Shown here piece by piece: positions 37,085 to 49,637 of a stretch of 64,000 nucleotides of DNA. How positions within the stretch are numbered: the first letter of the stretch is position 1; each line of letters opens with the position of its first letter. The notes beneath the pieces were generated by a model. The model saw only the letters and a program-made list of their open reading frames with translations. It was not told the DNA's origin and did no database searches. This DNA is from Climacteris rufus. Taxonomy: Eukaryota; Chordata; Aves; Passeriformes; Climacteridae. The position numbers and the translations under genes were made by a program. The stretch spans positions 282,598 to 346,597 of the forward strand of contig VZRZ01001926.1 of the NCBI GenBank assembly GCA_013398175.1, read 5' to 3'.

Positions 37085-37139
37085 ATCTCACAGCTTTCAG
37101 GGAATACCAGAAGGGGTATCTCACAGCTTTCAGGGAATT
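37085..37139. repeat. Short tandem duplication, 33-bp period
   Basis: ATCTCACAGCTTTCAGGGAA occurs at 37085 and again 33 bp later at 37118, with a diverged spacer between. Confidence 0.85.
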
Positions 37140-39986
37140 TCAGCTCATACCAGAGACAACATCTGCCCAGCCAAGTCTGGGCACTGAGTTCAAGTTTGGG
37201 AGGGTTAGCAAGCAGTAAAAGGTCCTTACCTAAAAACCATCAGAAACCAGCAGTCTGGTCCTTGGCAGTTACCTCCCTGTGTCTGGACAGATGTTATTCC
37301 TGGGGGAGAAAATGCTTGTCTTCCTCCAACAGTCATGTGTTCCTGTCAGTGAAAAATTCCACATTGAAAATTGACTGCAAATGAAGCACCTTCTTACATA
37401 ACCAACCTGCTCACTCTGTGAATTGTTAGTTCTGTTGATTTCAGGTGACTGAAATAGACTCTTACTACCTTCTGCTTTCTAGTTGCATAAAACTGACACC
37501 ATTGAGAGCAAGAGAAAGAGAAAAATGTTTTCTCTATTTCATCAGCTTTCACAATTCTTTTACCAGGGACAGTGCAGAACGATACAGAAGACATAGCTTC
37601 ACATATGGATCCCAACCAATTATGAAAAACAATAAATACAGACCGCTACACCGCACTTTTTCCTATGTTATTTTTCAAAGCAGAGCCACGCTAATGCTTT
37701 ATAAAATTACGTCCTGAAGACCGCATTTTTGCAGCAGCAGAGATATTTTTAGCATCCAAAAACAGACTCTGGAACCACCAATCTAAAAAAAAATGCCTTG
37801 AGGTACATCAATATCAGCTCACCTGATATCCCAACTTTGACTCTGCAGCTGTGCCACCTAAGGGTCTTTTCATTTTTCTGATCTGTCAGAGAATATCCCA
37901 AACAAAGCATTTCTAGTAGCATAGTTCCTCCAACACCATTCAGCACTCTTGGATCAGAGATAACAAAGAAAGGGAGAGCTAGTTAATGAATACCAGACAC
38001 CGCAGGAGCCAGGTTTTAGTTAAGTGCTTTCAGTAAGCCAAGAAGGAGTGAAGTCCAGCGGAAGGAAGGTCTGATGTTGTCTTTGTCATCACATAACCAT
38101 GTCAAGTAGCCCATGTAGATCCTCCAGGCTCTATGTACATGCCCTGCCTGCAGAAACTGTACTGTTCTGCTTGCTGCTTTTTAGTGCAGGGTATTTGTAT
38201 GGCATAGACAGATCTTCAGGCATAACAAGGGAAAGAGCAAGCAAACAACAGATGATGATTTTGTGCAGTGCAAGGAAACATTGTGAACAAAGCCCAGTGA
38301 GCATATAAATCCCTGCCTGGGGGGATTTATGAAGTTATATGTTTATCTATCCTTGTTACCCAGAGGAGGGAAATATCCAGATCTCTGGCAGTTTTGTTGC
38401 AGCACCAGTTGCAAGACATGCCAATAGCTCTAATTGCTGAAAACGTTGTTGCAGTAATGAACTTGACACTTTATCTGCACTCTCAGAAACAGCCAGGGAT
38501 ACTGAATTGAAGCCAAAGCCTTTCCTCATGGAGACATATGCCACTGCAGTGACCCAATTGGCTTAATCAGTCCTCTGATTTATGTGGTCATGGATCGAGT
38601 CCCCTCCAACTCTTTACACACCTGGCACTCAAAATGCAGATGCTTGTCATTTAAACGCCTAAAAATATTTTTGCCAGACTCGCCACCTGGGGGAAATTCT
38701 TTCCAACTCCCTAAGCTAGGAACCAGAATAGCTGCTGCTGGCACCAGTGCTGAACCAGTACAGCACTTCAAGCCAAACCAGCCCCTGCTCCCAGCCCTGG
38801 GCCAAGCTCTGTAGCAGCTGTGCCTGAGGGGACTGATGCCAGTCCATCCATACCCTCCCCATGACTCCCCACACACTTGGAGCGGCAATGAGGGAGAAAG
38901 AGAAATAAGTAATTTCCTCTTGCTTCTTCTTTGTCTTCCCCTAAAAATGGCATAGGCCTCCTCAAGGCACCTGGAGGAGCTGCTCCTCTGCTTATGGGCT
39001 TCAGAGAAAGTTTCAAGAGGTTCAGGAGGAGAAAGAGGGATCTTCCCACCCACCTTGGGCTAGGAAGAAATATACAGCTTCCAAAGATGACGAATGTTCA
39101 TTGTGGTGTTAGATGGAACAGATTGCACCTCCACAACGCAGCCTGGTCTTGTCAACAGCAGGGTGATGTGCCCTTCTGCACATATCTGAGGGCGACACAA
39201 CCAGGAAGTGATCCATTAGCTCCCAAGGACACTTCCCAAACATGCTGCATTCCTGGTTTGGATATTGTAGCATGGACTGCAAAGCCATGACCAGACAAGT
39301 TAACACCTACTTTTCAGGACTGGAATAAGAACTGTCTCCATATTGTTTCTTCTGCTCAACACCTTGTGAGTTGAGTAGCAAAATAATATGAGACAGAATT
39401 TTCATCGGGAAGATTGACTCTTTTACCAAGAGCCAAATACTCTTACGATGTTTGTGAACTAATTTCTGGTTTTTTGGAATAATGAAGGTCATATTCCCAG
39501 AAGAGGTTTTAGTTCACTCTCCTTTCATCCATGTACAGAGACAGGAGGGGTAGGTAAGGCACAGAATGGAAAGGGGCAATAGGTAGTGCTGTAGCAACAA
39601 TGGAGAAATAACTAGTGGTGATGTCATGAATGAGTACTTTAGGGTCACTCAAGGAATCACCTTCAAAGATATTAGCAAAAACGGGTTTAATATGACTCTA
39701 CAAAAATGCAAAATAAGAAAGTTTGATAGCAAATTTCACTCTATTACTCACTACATGGATGAAACATACAAAGGCAGATTGAGTTAGAATCCACTTAGAG
39801 TGACAGAGACCAAAGATGCAGTAGGGCACAAGAGACTCTCCCCCTGAGTCCTGAAGTTCAGGGTGGACCCCTTTGCTCATGATGAAGCCTAGCTGCAGCT
39901 AGAGTCAGTCTTAGTCTCAGACATGGACAATTGTTTGCATCTAAAGGAATCAATTACATGGGTTTCATTAGTATTAACTCAGCATG
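37140..39986. other. Unannotated unique sequence
   Basis: No supported gene. A 157-codon minus-strand frame at 38580-39053 overlaps frames in both strands of a GC-richer patch and shows no recognisable domain. Confidence 0.5.
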
Positions 39987-39991
39987 CTATC

Positions 39992-40431
39992 AGCCACTTA
40001 CTGAGAGTCTGCTGCAAAGAAGGGATCTGCCTTGGGTATGGAAGGATGTTTCAATCTCGGGTAAAGAATCTCAAACCTTGAGAGGCATCCCAGCTCCAGT
40101 GAAGATCATACTCATGTATGGCGGCAGGATGCAGCGATCTGAATAATGAGAGAGCACATACCTTGGTTGCAAGGGTCGAGAGCCAGCCAGCAGCAGCCTG
40201 TTTATTGCATTGTCCTTTTTTATAATAGGAACCCAGGTATACGATTGGCTGGGTTCTACCCCACCCCAGTCCAGAACACACAGCAGAAGAACAACAGGTG
40301 CCTATCTTATTATTTTCATACTTTCCATGTGGGAGAAGGATTTTTCCCAAAGGAGCCCCAGGCAGAAAGCCTTGAGGCCACTACACTCATGCAGCCACAG
40401 TGCCTAGCCGGGAGACCTCAAAGAAGGCTCA
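39992..40431 (-). mobile_element. ERVK-like LTR (minus strand, solo)
   Basis: The minus-strand reading has the order of a compact retroviral LTR: a CCAAT/TATA-type U3 (CCAATCG near 40245; TATAAAA at 40223-40217), then AATAAA at 40206-40201. The latter is only about 15 nt past the TATA box, as in retroviruses with a very short R. A CT-rich U5-like stretch follows. With ends at 39992 and 40431 the termini form a TGAG...CTCA inverted repeat, flanked by cttac (39987-39991) and cttag (40432-40436), a 4/5 match. No internal sequence adjoins it. The ERVK call is from general resemblance and the exact ends are tentative. Confidence 0.6.
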
Positions 40432-40436
40432 CTTAG

Positions 40437-42835
40437 GCTGTCGTATTTATGGGATAAAGCAGTTGGCTCACAATTAAAGTGCATGCAATGAACCCACATT
40501 GTGGGTTCCCTGGAGGAGATTTTGTCTTGCCTATGGCCCAGGTCTTTATCTGCTTTGGGATTTGTATCAAATTACTGCTAGTTTGGTTAAGGAGGTTGAG
40601 TGCATCCGTCACAGGTGAATGCTCTGAGTCTGGTAATTTTTCAAATCTGTCTAGTTTGTCAATTTGTGCAAATCAACATCAGTGAAACCAAGTAAGTTCC
40701 ATCCACTAGGGAGCTGACCCTTTACTGCAGACATTTCCTGATTCTCAGCTGCCAAGAGAATGAAACAGCAGTCTGGTTGTATATCCATATCAAAATATTT
40801 CCAAATATTTTTAATGTTCCTTTCTTGCTTGTCAGGGTTAAATATCCTTGGATAGGATTTCTATAACAGGTTTTTAAAATTCTTTCAGGTACCCTTAAAA
40901 TTGCCTGTAATGTTAGAAAGAGCTCTAATTTTGCGTAGTTTAAACCTGTCATAACTACAGATCTGTTATATCCTGTGCATCTTGCTTCAAGGCACAACAT
41001 AAATGAAAGGGGAGCTAAGAATAGGGCTTCGTGTCTCAGTTGAAGAGAGAAGCATGTGCCTGCCTGCATGAGAAGTAGGTTATGTTTGTAATAACAAGCA
41101 ATTTTTTTCTTTTTTTTTATGAAGAAAAAAAGAAAGTGTCAAAAGTATCAACAAAGCTGAGCTGATCTATTCTCCTTGCCTCATTCCTAAGCAGGTGAAC
41201 TATATACAAGAAAAACAGACAGACAGAAAATTCCCAAAGGAGAATCCTGTCTTGTTTAAGATATAATGAATTCAGTCTTCAGAGATCATGAAATCGGGGT
41301 GTTTTTAAGCCCTGTAATGTCAGTTGAATAATTATCTCACAAAAGGCATTTGTGTAGGTAAAGTCCCTCTGATTTGGTTGTTTTCCTGCTGTGAAACAGA
41401 AAGCTGCTAACCTCTTGAAAAAAAAGAAAGCACAGGGAAATCAGAGAAAATTATGTTTGTGTAAACACTGCTTTCCATTCGTATTTTTCACTGAAGTCTT
41501 GGTGATGAAACACTTTAAAAATAAGGTTTCTCTGTTATACAGACTTCTCTCCCAGCTGCAGACAACCAGAGGGAAACATTAAAATAAGGAAAATTAAACG
41601 TTGCCAAATGTTAAACATGTCATTAACTGAAAATCTTACACTGGGTTGAAATACAGACGTTTCAGAAAAACTTCTTAATCAAAACGGGGTTTTTTTTTGT
41701 TAAGTTAATCAAAAACAGAGTATTGCTTCAATTACAAACTGACTGTGTCATTAACTTGATTAGTTTTTTTTTTCAGATGTAGAATATTTTACATTTAGGA
41801 GATAAAATCTGGCAGTGTGGTCCTGGAGATATGGAACTGGATTAAGAACTAATCCATTAATTGGTCAGGCAACTGGTTAAAGTACATAATCCCTCTGCTT
41901 GATTTATATTTCTTCATCTTTAATACACAGTTTTTATGCACTCCAGCTTTCCCAAAATGTTTTGATTTACACAGATAAAAGGCTTATATTAATTACTATA
42001 CACAAACACTGAAATGCCATAAAAGAATTGCTTAAGGAAATACTGATTTAAAAAATATCAAGTAGCTCTAAGTCCTTGCCTTAGATGTTGAGGAAATGCC
42101 TGTGAAGTAGGGGTCTCAGATCAGTCTCTTTGGAGATGATTCATGGCTCTGAACAGAGGAGCAGACAGGATACAGAAGTACTGAAGTTGTTCAGTGGAAA
42201 AGCCAAGCCCTGGGTCTCCTAAATGACCAGCTAGGATTGCCATTAACAGTTCAACCACAGCACCTAAGATGCTACCACTGCTCATGGTAAGATCCCTGGT
42301 GACTTCAGTGTCTTTGGGCTGCTTTTTTACTAAGTAGAAATGAAGCCTAGGGGAGTTGAAGGTATAATTTCATCTCTTGCTGAAAACTTCCAATTGCATG
42401 CGCTGTCTCTTTTAGTAGAGAGTGGTCTGGACCTGGAGGGGTGGAGGGAGCATTTAAAGGTTAGTAGTTTATGCAGATGACTGGCATAGAAAGACCAGAG
42501 ACACGAGGACGAGGAGGCAGGGGCTTTTGCTAACTAAATTAGGGAATCAACAGACAGTTGCTTAAGCTTATATTTGCAGAGACATTTACAGTAACCCACA
42601 AACACCTACAGTTAAATGCATGGTGGATATTTTAGGTAACAGTGGTATGCTGAAGCATTTCAATAATGCAGTAAGAAAGTTTAACTATAAGGGCGATGTG
42701 ACAACAGCCATATAATTTGTGTTATATCATTAGAAGTGATTGAAAAGAGGTTGAAAAACAATCTGAAGCATATAGAACATGGAAAACCATGTGGGAAGAC
42801 TGCAATGGGTTAAACTAAATTATTTCACCTTTTTA
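40437..42835. other. Unannotated AT-rich sequence
   Basis: No gene or repeat family is recognised. T-runs occur near 41100-41120 and 41690-41700. Confidence 0.5.
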
Positions 42836-42840
42836 CCCTC

Positions 42841-43782
42841 TGTCAGAGGTTGGGGGATGTCTTGGAATTTTTTCCCATCACTGTTACTAAGTAACAAATA
42901 GGCGGACATTTAGGGCTATCAGCTCTTTTGTGAGAGACAAAAGAGTGTGCTTGGGCGGAGACAGGTGAGAGAAGAGCTGAACTGGCCGAGAAGTGAAGGA
43001 TCCACTCTCTCCTTGGAAGGGAAAAGAAGAGGCTGCTCTCTTGCTTTTGGCTGTGACCGGAGAAAGATCCAACTGTGCCCCGCTTTCGTTCTCCGGGTGG
43101 CGGTGAGCTTTTAATTCAACCTTTTTTGCTACTGGGAGGTAGCATGTTTTCCCCGGGCTGCGTTTTCTCGCAGCAGTTACTGAGAGAGTTCGGCTGCCTT
43201 TGCTGCCTGCTTCCCCTCTGCCGCCTGCTCCTCCTCCCCCTCCCTTGCCACAGGAGGCTGCAGCGTTTTTGCTGGAGAGTCCAGTTACCTCTGCCGCCTG
43301 CCCCTCTGCCGCCTGGGACCCCAGAATCGATTGTAACTGTAGAAGTCCTTGCCATNNNNNNNNNNNNNNNNNNNNNNNNNNNNNNNNNNNNNNNNNNNNN
43401 NNNNNNNNNNNNNNNNNNNNNNNNNNNNNNNNNNNNNNNNNNNNNNNNNNNNGCCACCTGCAGCCACTCGGGAGTCACCGCAACCGCCCTGCCCGACCGG
43501 GAGTTCAGCAGCGCCCCCTGCTGTTTGTTTTTTTCCTACTGTGATTACACCACACGGAAAAGTTATTTATTATTAGTTCCTAGTTCTATTTATAGTTGTT
43601 ATTGTTGTTATTACTTGTTCATAAATACTAGTAAAGAACTGTAATTCCTTTTCCTGTATCTTTGCCTGAGAGCCCTTGATTTCAAAATTAAATAATTCGG
43701 AGGGAGGGGGAAAATCACGTTCTCTGTCCTAAGGGGGAGTTCAACCTCTCTTAACAGACACCTGTCTTGCAAAACCGAGACA
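42841..43782 (+). mobile_element. Solo ERVL-type LTR with perfect 5-bp target duplication
   Basis: The element begins TGTCAGAGG and ends CCGAGACA, giving TGTC...GACA inverted termini. It is flanked on both sides by ccctc (42836-42840 and 43783-43787); a 5-bp duplication is the size typical of ERVL. The interior is unusually CpG- and GC-rich from 43075 to 43545. A TTATAG-type TATA element lies near 43590, and candidate poly(A) signals are AGTAAA (43630-43635) and ATTAAA (43687-43692). The terminal wording 'TTTGCCTGAGAGCCC' and 'AATTCGGAGGGAGGGGG' is what I recall from passerine ERVL LTRs. No primer-binding site or coding interior follows. Open frames across it are artefacts of the gap. Confidence 0.88.
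43356..43452. other. Assembly gap (97 N)
   Basis: A run of N inside the GC-rich part of the ERVL-type LTR. Reading frames that run through it are meaningless. Confidence 1.
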
Positions 43783-43787
43783 CCCTC

Positions 43788-45829
43788 ATAGTTATTAACT
43801 GTGACACCTTTACTTTTATGTTCATAGAATAAAATTCAGTCCTTCTCTGAATTTTTCCCTTGTTTGTGTTACTACATCTTCCTGTTACCATTCTGCATTT
43901 TCTCCCTTCTTTCTTTATGTCATTCTGTGTACCAGATGGCACTGAGATAAAACTGACCACAACTGTGTTTCCTGAAGCTACAGTAAATGATGCCTAGAAG
44001 TTTATCAGTCTAACTTGCTTTTCTTCCCTGCCATAAAAATCACTGGAAGAGTGGCAAGGAACAAGAATGGCTAACTCAGATCTGAAGCCCTGACGCTGCA
44101 TCTGCCAGTACATGATAGGTCACAGAGCCAGTGAGTCTGGCAGCACTGCTCATTCACCAGAAAAAGAGAAGAAATGTGCAAATCCATGCTCTCACCTTTG
44201 TTTGCTTCCCATCATAGATATGTGGTTTCTGAAAGGAAATCTGGCTGCTGAGGAGGTTGATGGCACAGCATGGCCATTAGCATTTGCACCACACTGGGGC
44301 TGCAGATGAGCCCCTGGAAACCATCCAGGGCGTTGGGCTGCATAAAGCCAGATGAAGCTCTGAAAAACTCGACTACAGTGCATCCAGGTATTTTATCACA
44401 GCTGTAATTTTAATTGCATCCATAATCCCACTGAAATCTGTAGGCTATTCACATCTCTCCATTTACACACTTTCTGTAAGTACATTCCTGATCTGTCCCT
44501 GGAAGTTTATAGATTTTTTTTTTAAACCATGTTTAGATCTCTTACTCCACACAACAGTTTGACAAGTTTAGTTAACAACCCCACTACCACTTAAGTGACC
44601 CAGAAGCACAGTTTAAAGCACAGACAGAAGTCAAGACAATTCAAGTGAAGAAAGATAAAAACTCCAATAGGCCAAAACTCAGATAACCTTGTATCAAGTG
44701 CCTATGCCACAGTAGCCCAGTCAGCTTCTTAGAGACCCTTGCAGGAATTAGGTGATATTCAGTGGGAGACGGAGGTACTGAGGTTTGGCACATAATAGCA
44801 GAGAGAGCAGACTGCGGCGTGAACAAAAAAGAAAGAAAACAATAAACATGCAGTGAATGTCTGGTCAGCCTCGAGAGCCCACCTGCAATGTGTCTGAAGG
44901 AAGCCCACAGAAACTCAGGAGCTTGTAGCCTCCTGCATAGGGGATGCAAGCTCTGTGCTCAGCCTTCTGCAGCTCTCTGCATAGTATATTAAAAAGAGCA
45001 ATTCAATACAACAGAAATTATAGAAGTCAACAAACCTCCCCCCCTACTAGATTTACTGGTTTATTTACTGGCATTTACTGGCATGGGGGCTGGGGAAATC
45101 TCTCATTCAATGAATCTGCAGTAATGCATTTCTGGCTTTCTGTTGGTGTCAGTGAGAGAGTTGCAGGCACAGAAGCTCAAAGTGCAGTAATTCATGTATC
45201 CTCTCAGGACATTTTGTGCCATGTACAAGAGCCACCACTAAAATGAAGTCAAACCCAGCAGAGAGCAGCTTAGGGTTCATTTTTGCCACTGTGTCAGTCC
45301 ACTGGTGTCAGGAGTGCAGTCCTCTGTTTCTGTGACTGCCCTGTGCCAGGTATTTCCTTGGGTTAGCCTGGTTTGTGATCCTACAACTTCAGACAATACA
45401 GGAGCATAAATAAAAAATATCTCCACAGAAATAATTTAAAGGGATGATCTAGAAATAGACTGAGTTCTCATCCAGGGCTTCAGTTTTGCCAGTGATGGTG
45501 GCTTTGATGTTGCTTCTTCAGACGCCATGCTAAATTCATATATTCATCTCATTACAGAATGGGAAAACTAATCCTGATTTTAATTCCACCACTTCAGGGA
45601 ATGTACATGAAGAAGGAACCACCCCATTAAAATAGATCTGAACTCAAGTCATGAAGCGAAAGTCTAATGCTTTATGAGTATCCATTTAGGATCTAGTAAA
45701 AGTCCAGAATATTCTAGACTCTATCCATCTGATTTTATAGTCCTCTGAATAATGGAGACAAATCTGACAGCTCGTTTGTCTTGGAGTGATTTATGATGAT
45801 AATCTGTCTCATGATCCTCGGCTTATGCC
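43788..45829. other. Unannotated unique sequence
   Basis: No supported gene. Opposite-strand frames at 44.11-44.38 and 44.64-45.25 kb show no recognisable domain. Confidence 0.5.
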
Positions 45830-46555
45830 TGAAGACAGTTGTTATATCTTTAAGGCCGGAGCCGAAGTGGGGGGGTGGAAAGGCTCCTTTGTCTCTCTTG
45901 GCGAGCACGGTTTGAAGCTGGGGGCTGCTCATGTTTTTCCATGGTGTGGACAACATGACTGACCTGAGTTTTGGTCCAGGCAGAAGAACTTCCTTTTTTT
46001 TTCCCCTGCCCTGTCTTGGAGAAGCTGGAGTAGCAATCTTTCGGCTGGCTTGAGGTGGACTGAACCAGCTGCCATCCCGAGACCAACAGGACCGGGACCT
46101 GCGGGAGTGGAGCCACTTCACTCCCAGCCCAGGCCTCTGCGAGCGGAGATGGGGAGAGAACACAGGGAGAGCTCAGCCCAGCTGCTTCGCTGCTGTGCCC
46201 ATTCCACGGCGCTCTGCCATGGGGACAAGTTCAACGCCAGATGAGCCACCAGACCTTCATCTGCTGCTGGAACTGATCCGTGATAGCTCCTGTTTGCCTG
46301 AGAAGCAAGCCGGAGCCATCCTACCACGTGTCGTGAGAGGGGATTCCTCCAGCAGTCCGTTTGTTTGTTTCTCTGTGTGTGAGGGGAAGGTGGGGGTGGG
46401 AGGGGGAAGGTGTGACAGTTTCATACCTGGCAATTTATTCCTTTTGCCCTTGCCCTGTAGTGTGGGCATTCTGCTTGATAATAAACTGAGGATTTTTCCT
46501 TCACTTTCATGTATTAGTATTCATTTCCCATTGGTGAAAAGGGATTTTTGGAACA
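45830..46555 (+). mobile_element. ERV LTR (plus strand), ends partly resolved
   Basis: About 725 bp with LTR character. The U3 is GC-rich (45.85-46.35 kb). A G-rich stretch lies at 46380-46412, AATAAA at 46480-46485, and the following U5-like end is TCATTTCCCATTGGTGAAAA..GGAACA (46521-46555). I associate that end with passerine ERV LTRs from memory. The 3' end at 46555 is reasonably secure. The 5' end is placed at a TGAAGACAG because similarity seems to start there, but no target duplication supports it and the true start may lie some tens of bases away. No internal retroviral sequence follows. Open frames here (up to 163 codons) are by-products of GC content. Confidence 0.68.
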
Positions 46556-49500
46556 CTTTCAGAAAAGAGAACTCTTTTCCATGGTGTCCTCTCTTAAATT
46601 TGTCTCAAAAACAAAACATGGATCTATTAAACTCTTCATATAAAAACAAAAGCTGGGAATCAGCAAAAAAAAAAAAAAAAGTGTGAAAACTTTTACTTCA
46701 ATTCCTTTTTTCCTCATTGTAACTTCTCTTCCACTATCACTTCAGTGATTCAAATTCTACTCTGACCTCTGTTCTGAAGAGAAACAAATGGAATGTGTCT
46801 AATTTCTGGAAATTCTGAAACAACCTGGGTAATATTTTTCCAACAAAGAATCCAAGTACGAGTCAGTTTTCTGATCTTTATATTATATAAGCAAATGAAG
46901 TTTAGACTGGGTCAAAAGAACACTTATAGAACAGAAAGCAAATATCCCGACAGAGTAAACAGACCAAAAAATATATATGTTCCTTCACTGCTCTGCCTAA
47001 TGTACCCATGACCTCAAGTGACAGGGTAGTATCTCGCTCAAACTGCCAGACTGTGTAACAAGTCTGAAGGATGTTGACAGCAAACTTAGCGAAGAAAGTT
47101 CCCTCAAATCTCTGGATTAAAAGTTATAAGTTACTATTGAATCTGCAATCTAACTTCGCAGATTTGAAATAATGTTTTTAACCTTATTAGCTGGCCATGA
47201 GTTACACAGCATGAAAAGCATCCCCTCCCTTTGATGGCCAAGGCAATTGCACATCATCTTTTCACTGTGATGTTTGAGGGACATGACAGATGAGCCTCCT
47301 CCACATTCCTGTTCAATGTTGAGAGATGCAATTTTACTGGTAATCTCCTCTCCAGGAAAAAAGTTTTCAAACAAACAGATTGAGAGGAAAAAAAAGCCCC
47401 TTGGAAGAACTACTGCACTTTTTCATCTGCATTCCTAACTTAGCTTCTTTCCATATATTAGCCTGCAGGTTTTCAAAGAGGTAACAGATAAGAGCGAGAC
47501 GAAACAGAGCTGTTATTCCTCCCATTACAGATAAGCATAAAGTAGTTATGCAAGCACCCTACACATTGCTGGTTAAATGTACAGTGACTAACTGGACATC
47601 ACAGCAAGGAGTCTTTACTTCCAAACACTACACGTGCTGAACATTGCAGCTGTACCCTGTAATGGTCTATAAAACAGGTTACAGCCTTTCAGATTCCCTT
47701 TGAGGAGGAGCACATTCTATCAGCCCAGGCACCTGGAAATAAAGCCTGGAGGGGGCTTCAGTCACTTCTGCTGGAGATTTCTCTTTTGTCATACAGGCTT
47801 CAGATAGGTGGTTTCTAAGTCACTGTCTAGTGTGGGCAAAATCTGGCATGCAGATGTACAAGCACAGCCAGTGGAAGTCTGAAGTATCTGAAAGTTTTCT
47901 TCTGTAAGCACATTTCTGAGATATACTTAAGAGTCTTCTGACAGCAACATACAGCTTAGCTTTTCTTTGCCATGTGTGTATGGTTCAGACAGAAATGATG
48001 ACTGTGCTAGTTTTGGAAATAATGGGTATAGAAGTCACCTTAAGAGTGAGACCTATGTCAGTTCACAGCATGACATTATCATGAAGAATAGCAGCAACCT
48101 GAAGTTTAGCAGTCAGAGCGCTTGCGTCTGCCACTTCCCCTCTGGAAACTTAACAAATAAGTAAAAAGTTTCAGTGCAAAACAGAATTATTTCAGCACTG
48201 TTCATAAGAGAGCAGTACCCTTTCAGAATCAGGACTGCCTTTTGCTGTCATTGTAGAAGCAATCCCAAAAGTTAAATAAAGTATAAAAAGATTACAAGTC
48301 AGATAAAACCAAGTGCAAATAAAAACTGCTCCACACAGCACCCTGAACCCTGTATAAGTGACCAGTTACACAAGAAAAGAAATGGAAATAGTTTCAAAAT
48401 TATTCACAAAGTACTAGAAGATAAGGCTAGTAGATGAGAGGGAGAAGAATACAAACAATTCTTTCAAAGTTTTAAATGAATCAGTTGTCACCACTGGTCT
48501 CCAAAAATTTGTCATCTTGAAGCATTATTTTAGCTAAAATAATATTCTTGTTTCAACATCTTCCAGACTACCATGACTAAGTGAACCCTACATCACCACA
48601 GCACAGGAAACAACTTCAGAAAAGGGCCTTATAATATTCCAATAATGAAAAACATCTTCATGGCCCACTTCAGGCCTATGCAGAGCTACCTTCACCTGCC
48701 TCTGTAGCTCTTCCATTACTTATCAGTCCGCCTAAACAATTCTGCTGAGAAGCAAAATATATTAGCCTGTGTAGTGGTGTGTTCTTCTGCAGCTACTTCA
48801 GCACCCTACTTAGCCCAGGTATCTCTGCATACCTCTGTTTCAACCTGCCAGTGTTTCCATTTTTCATTTTGATTTGCTATGGAACAGACACTGGATATCC
48901 TTTCCTCAAGAAATTCTATGTGGCAGCACCCCAGGTTCCCATGTTAAGACAAAACTGGATTCAAAAGACGTAACAAACACTAGAAAAATAGATCCATCTG
49001 CATTTATGAGCTCTACATAACAAATGTGGACTTCGACTGAATTTAAATGCCATACTCATATTGTAACAATGTAAATTCTTACACTTTTTTGTACTATGAT
49101 GATTAGCTATATTTATAGTATTCAAGGAGAGGTATGATTTTAAAAAGAAGTCTTGGGAAGTGAGTGCTACTCCTTTCAGATACCAGGTCCACCTTCCAAA
49201 AACCAACCTGCTTGGTTGATTTCCCTTGAAAAAATACCAAAGCAAACAAACACTATGTTTTTCTTTCGATTTAGGCTCCATTTTGTCTATGAGGCAGACA
49301 TGGAAGTTGTACTTTGACTATCTGGCTTTTATGGATCAAAGAATAAAGACTGCCTCACATGTGCCTTTTATTACTGTCAGAGAACAAATCCTCTTCTATT
49401 TTACTTATATTAATTACTAGACACCACTGTCACATACTAACAATTAAGGTTTTCACAATGGGTTAAGGTAAGTCCACAGAAGAAGGCTGATGGAATGCAA

Positions 49501-49579
49501 AGCAGCAAATAATTTTGCATCTGTTTTCTGCCTCTGCTGACAGTTTGATTTTCTGGATCCAACAGGGAATGTGAGCAAG
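46556..49579. other. Unannotated AT-rich sequence
   Basis: No gene is seen. An A16 run lies at 46665-46680, about 110 bp downstream of the LTR end. Remaining sequence is unique-looking with frames under about 110 codons. Confidence 0.5.
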
Positions 49580-49637
49580 TACTGCCTCTATTTAACCTGA
49601 TGTAATGCCTTTAAAATGGATTTTAACAGAGGCAGTA
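49580..49637. repeat. Perfect 10-bp inverted repeat, 38-nt loop
   Basis: Arms TACTGCCTCT (49580-49589) and AGAGGCAGTA (49628-49637) are exact reverse complements, and the inner flanks (ATTTAA / TTTTAA) extend the symmetry loosely. This could be an old palindromic transposon remnant, a hairpin in a transcript, or chance. Confidence 0.8.

Noticed and set aside
42787..42840. LTR start at the TG of 42801
   Set aside because: The flanking 5-mer does not match the right side, whereas a start at 42841 gives identical ccctc flanks and a TGTC/GACA terminal inverted repeat.
43075..43644. 189-codon plus-strand open frame
   Set aside because: It runs through 97 N and lies wholly within the ERVL-type LTR.
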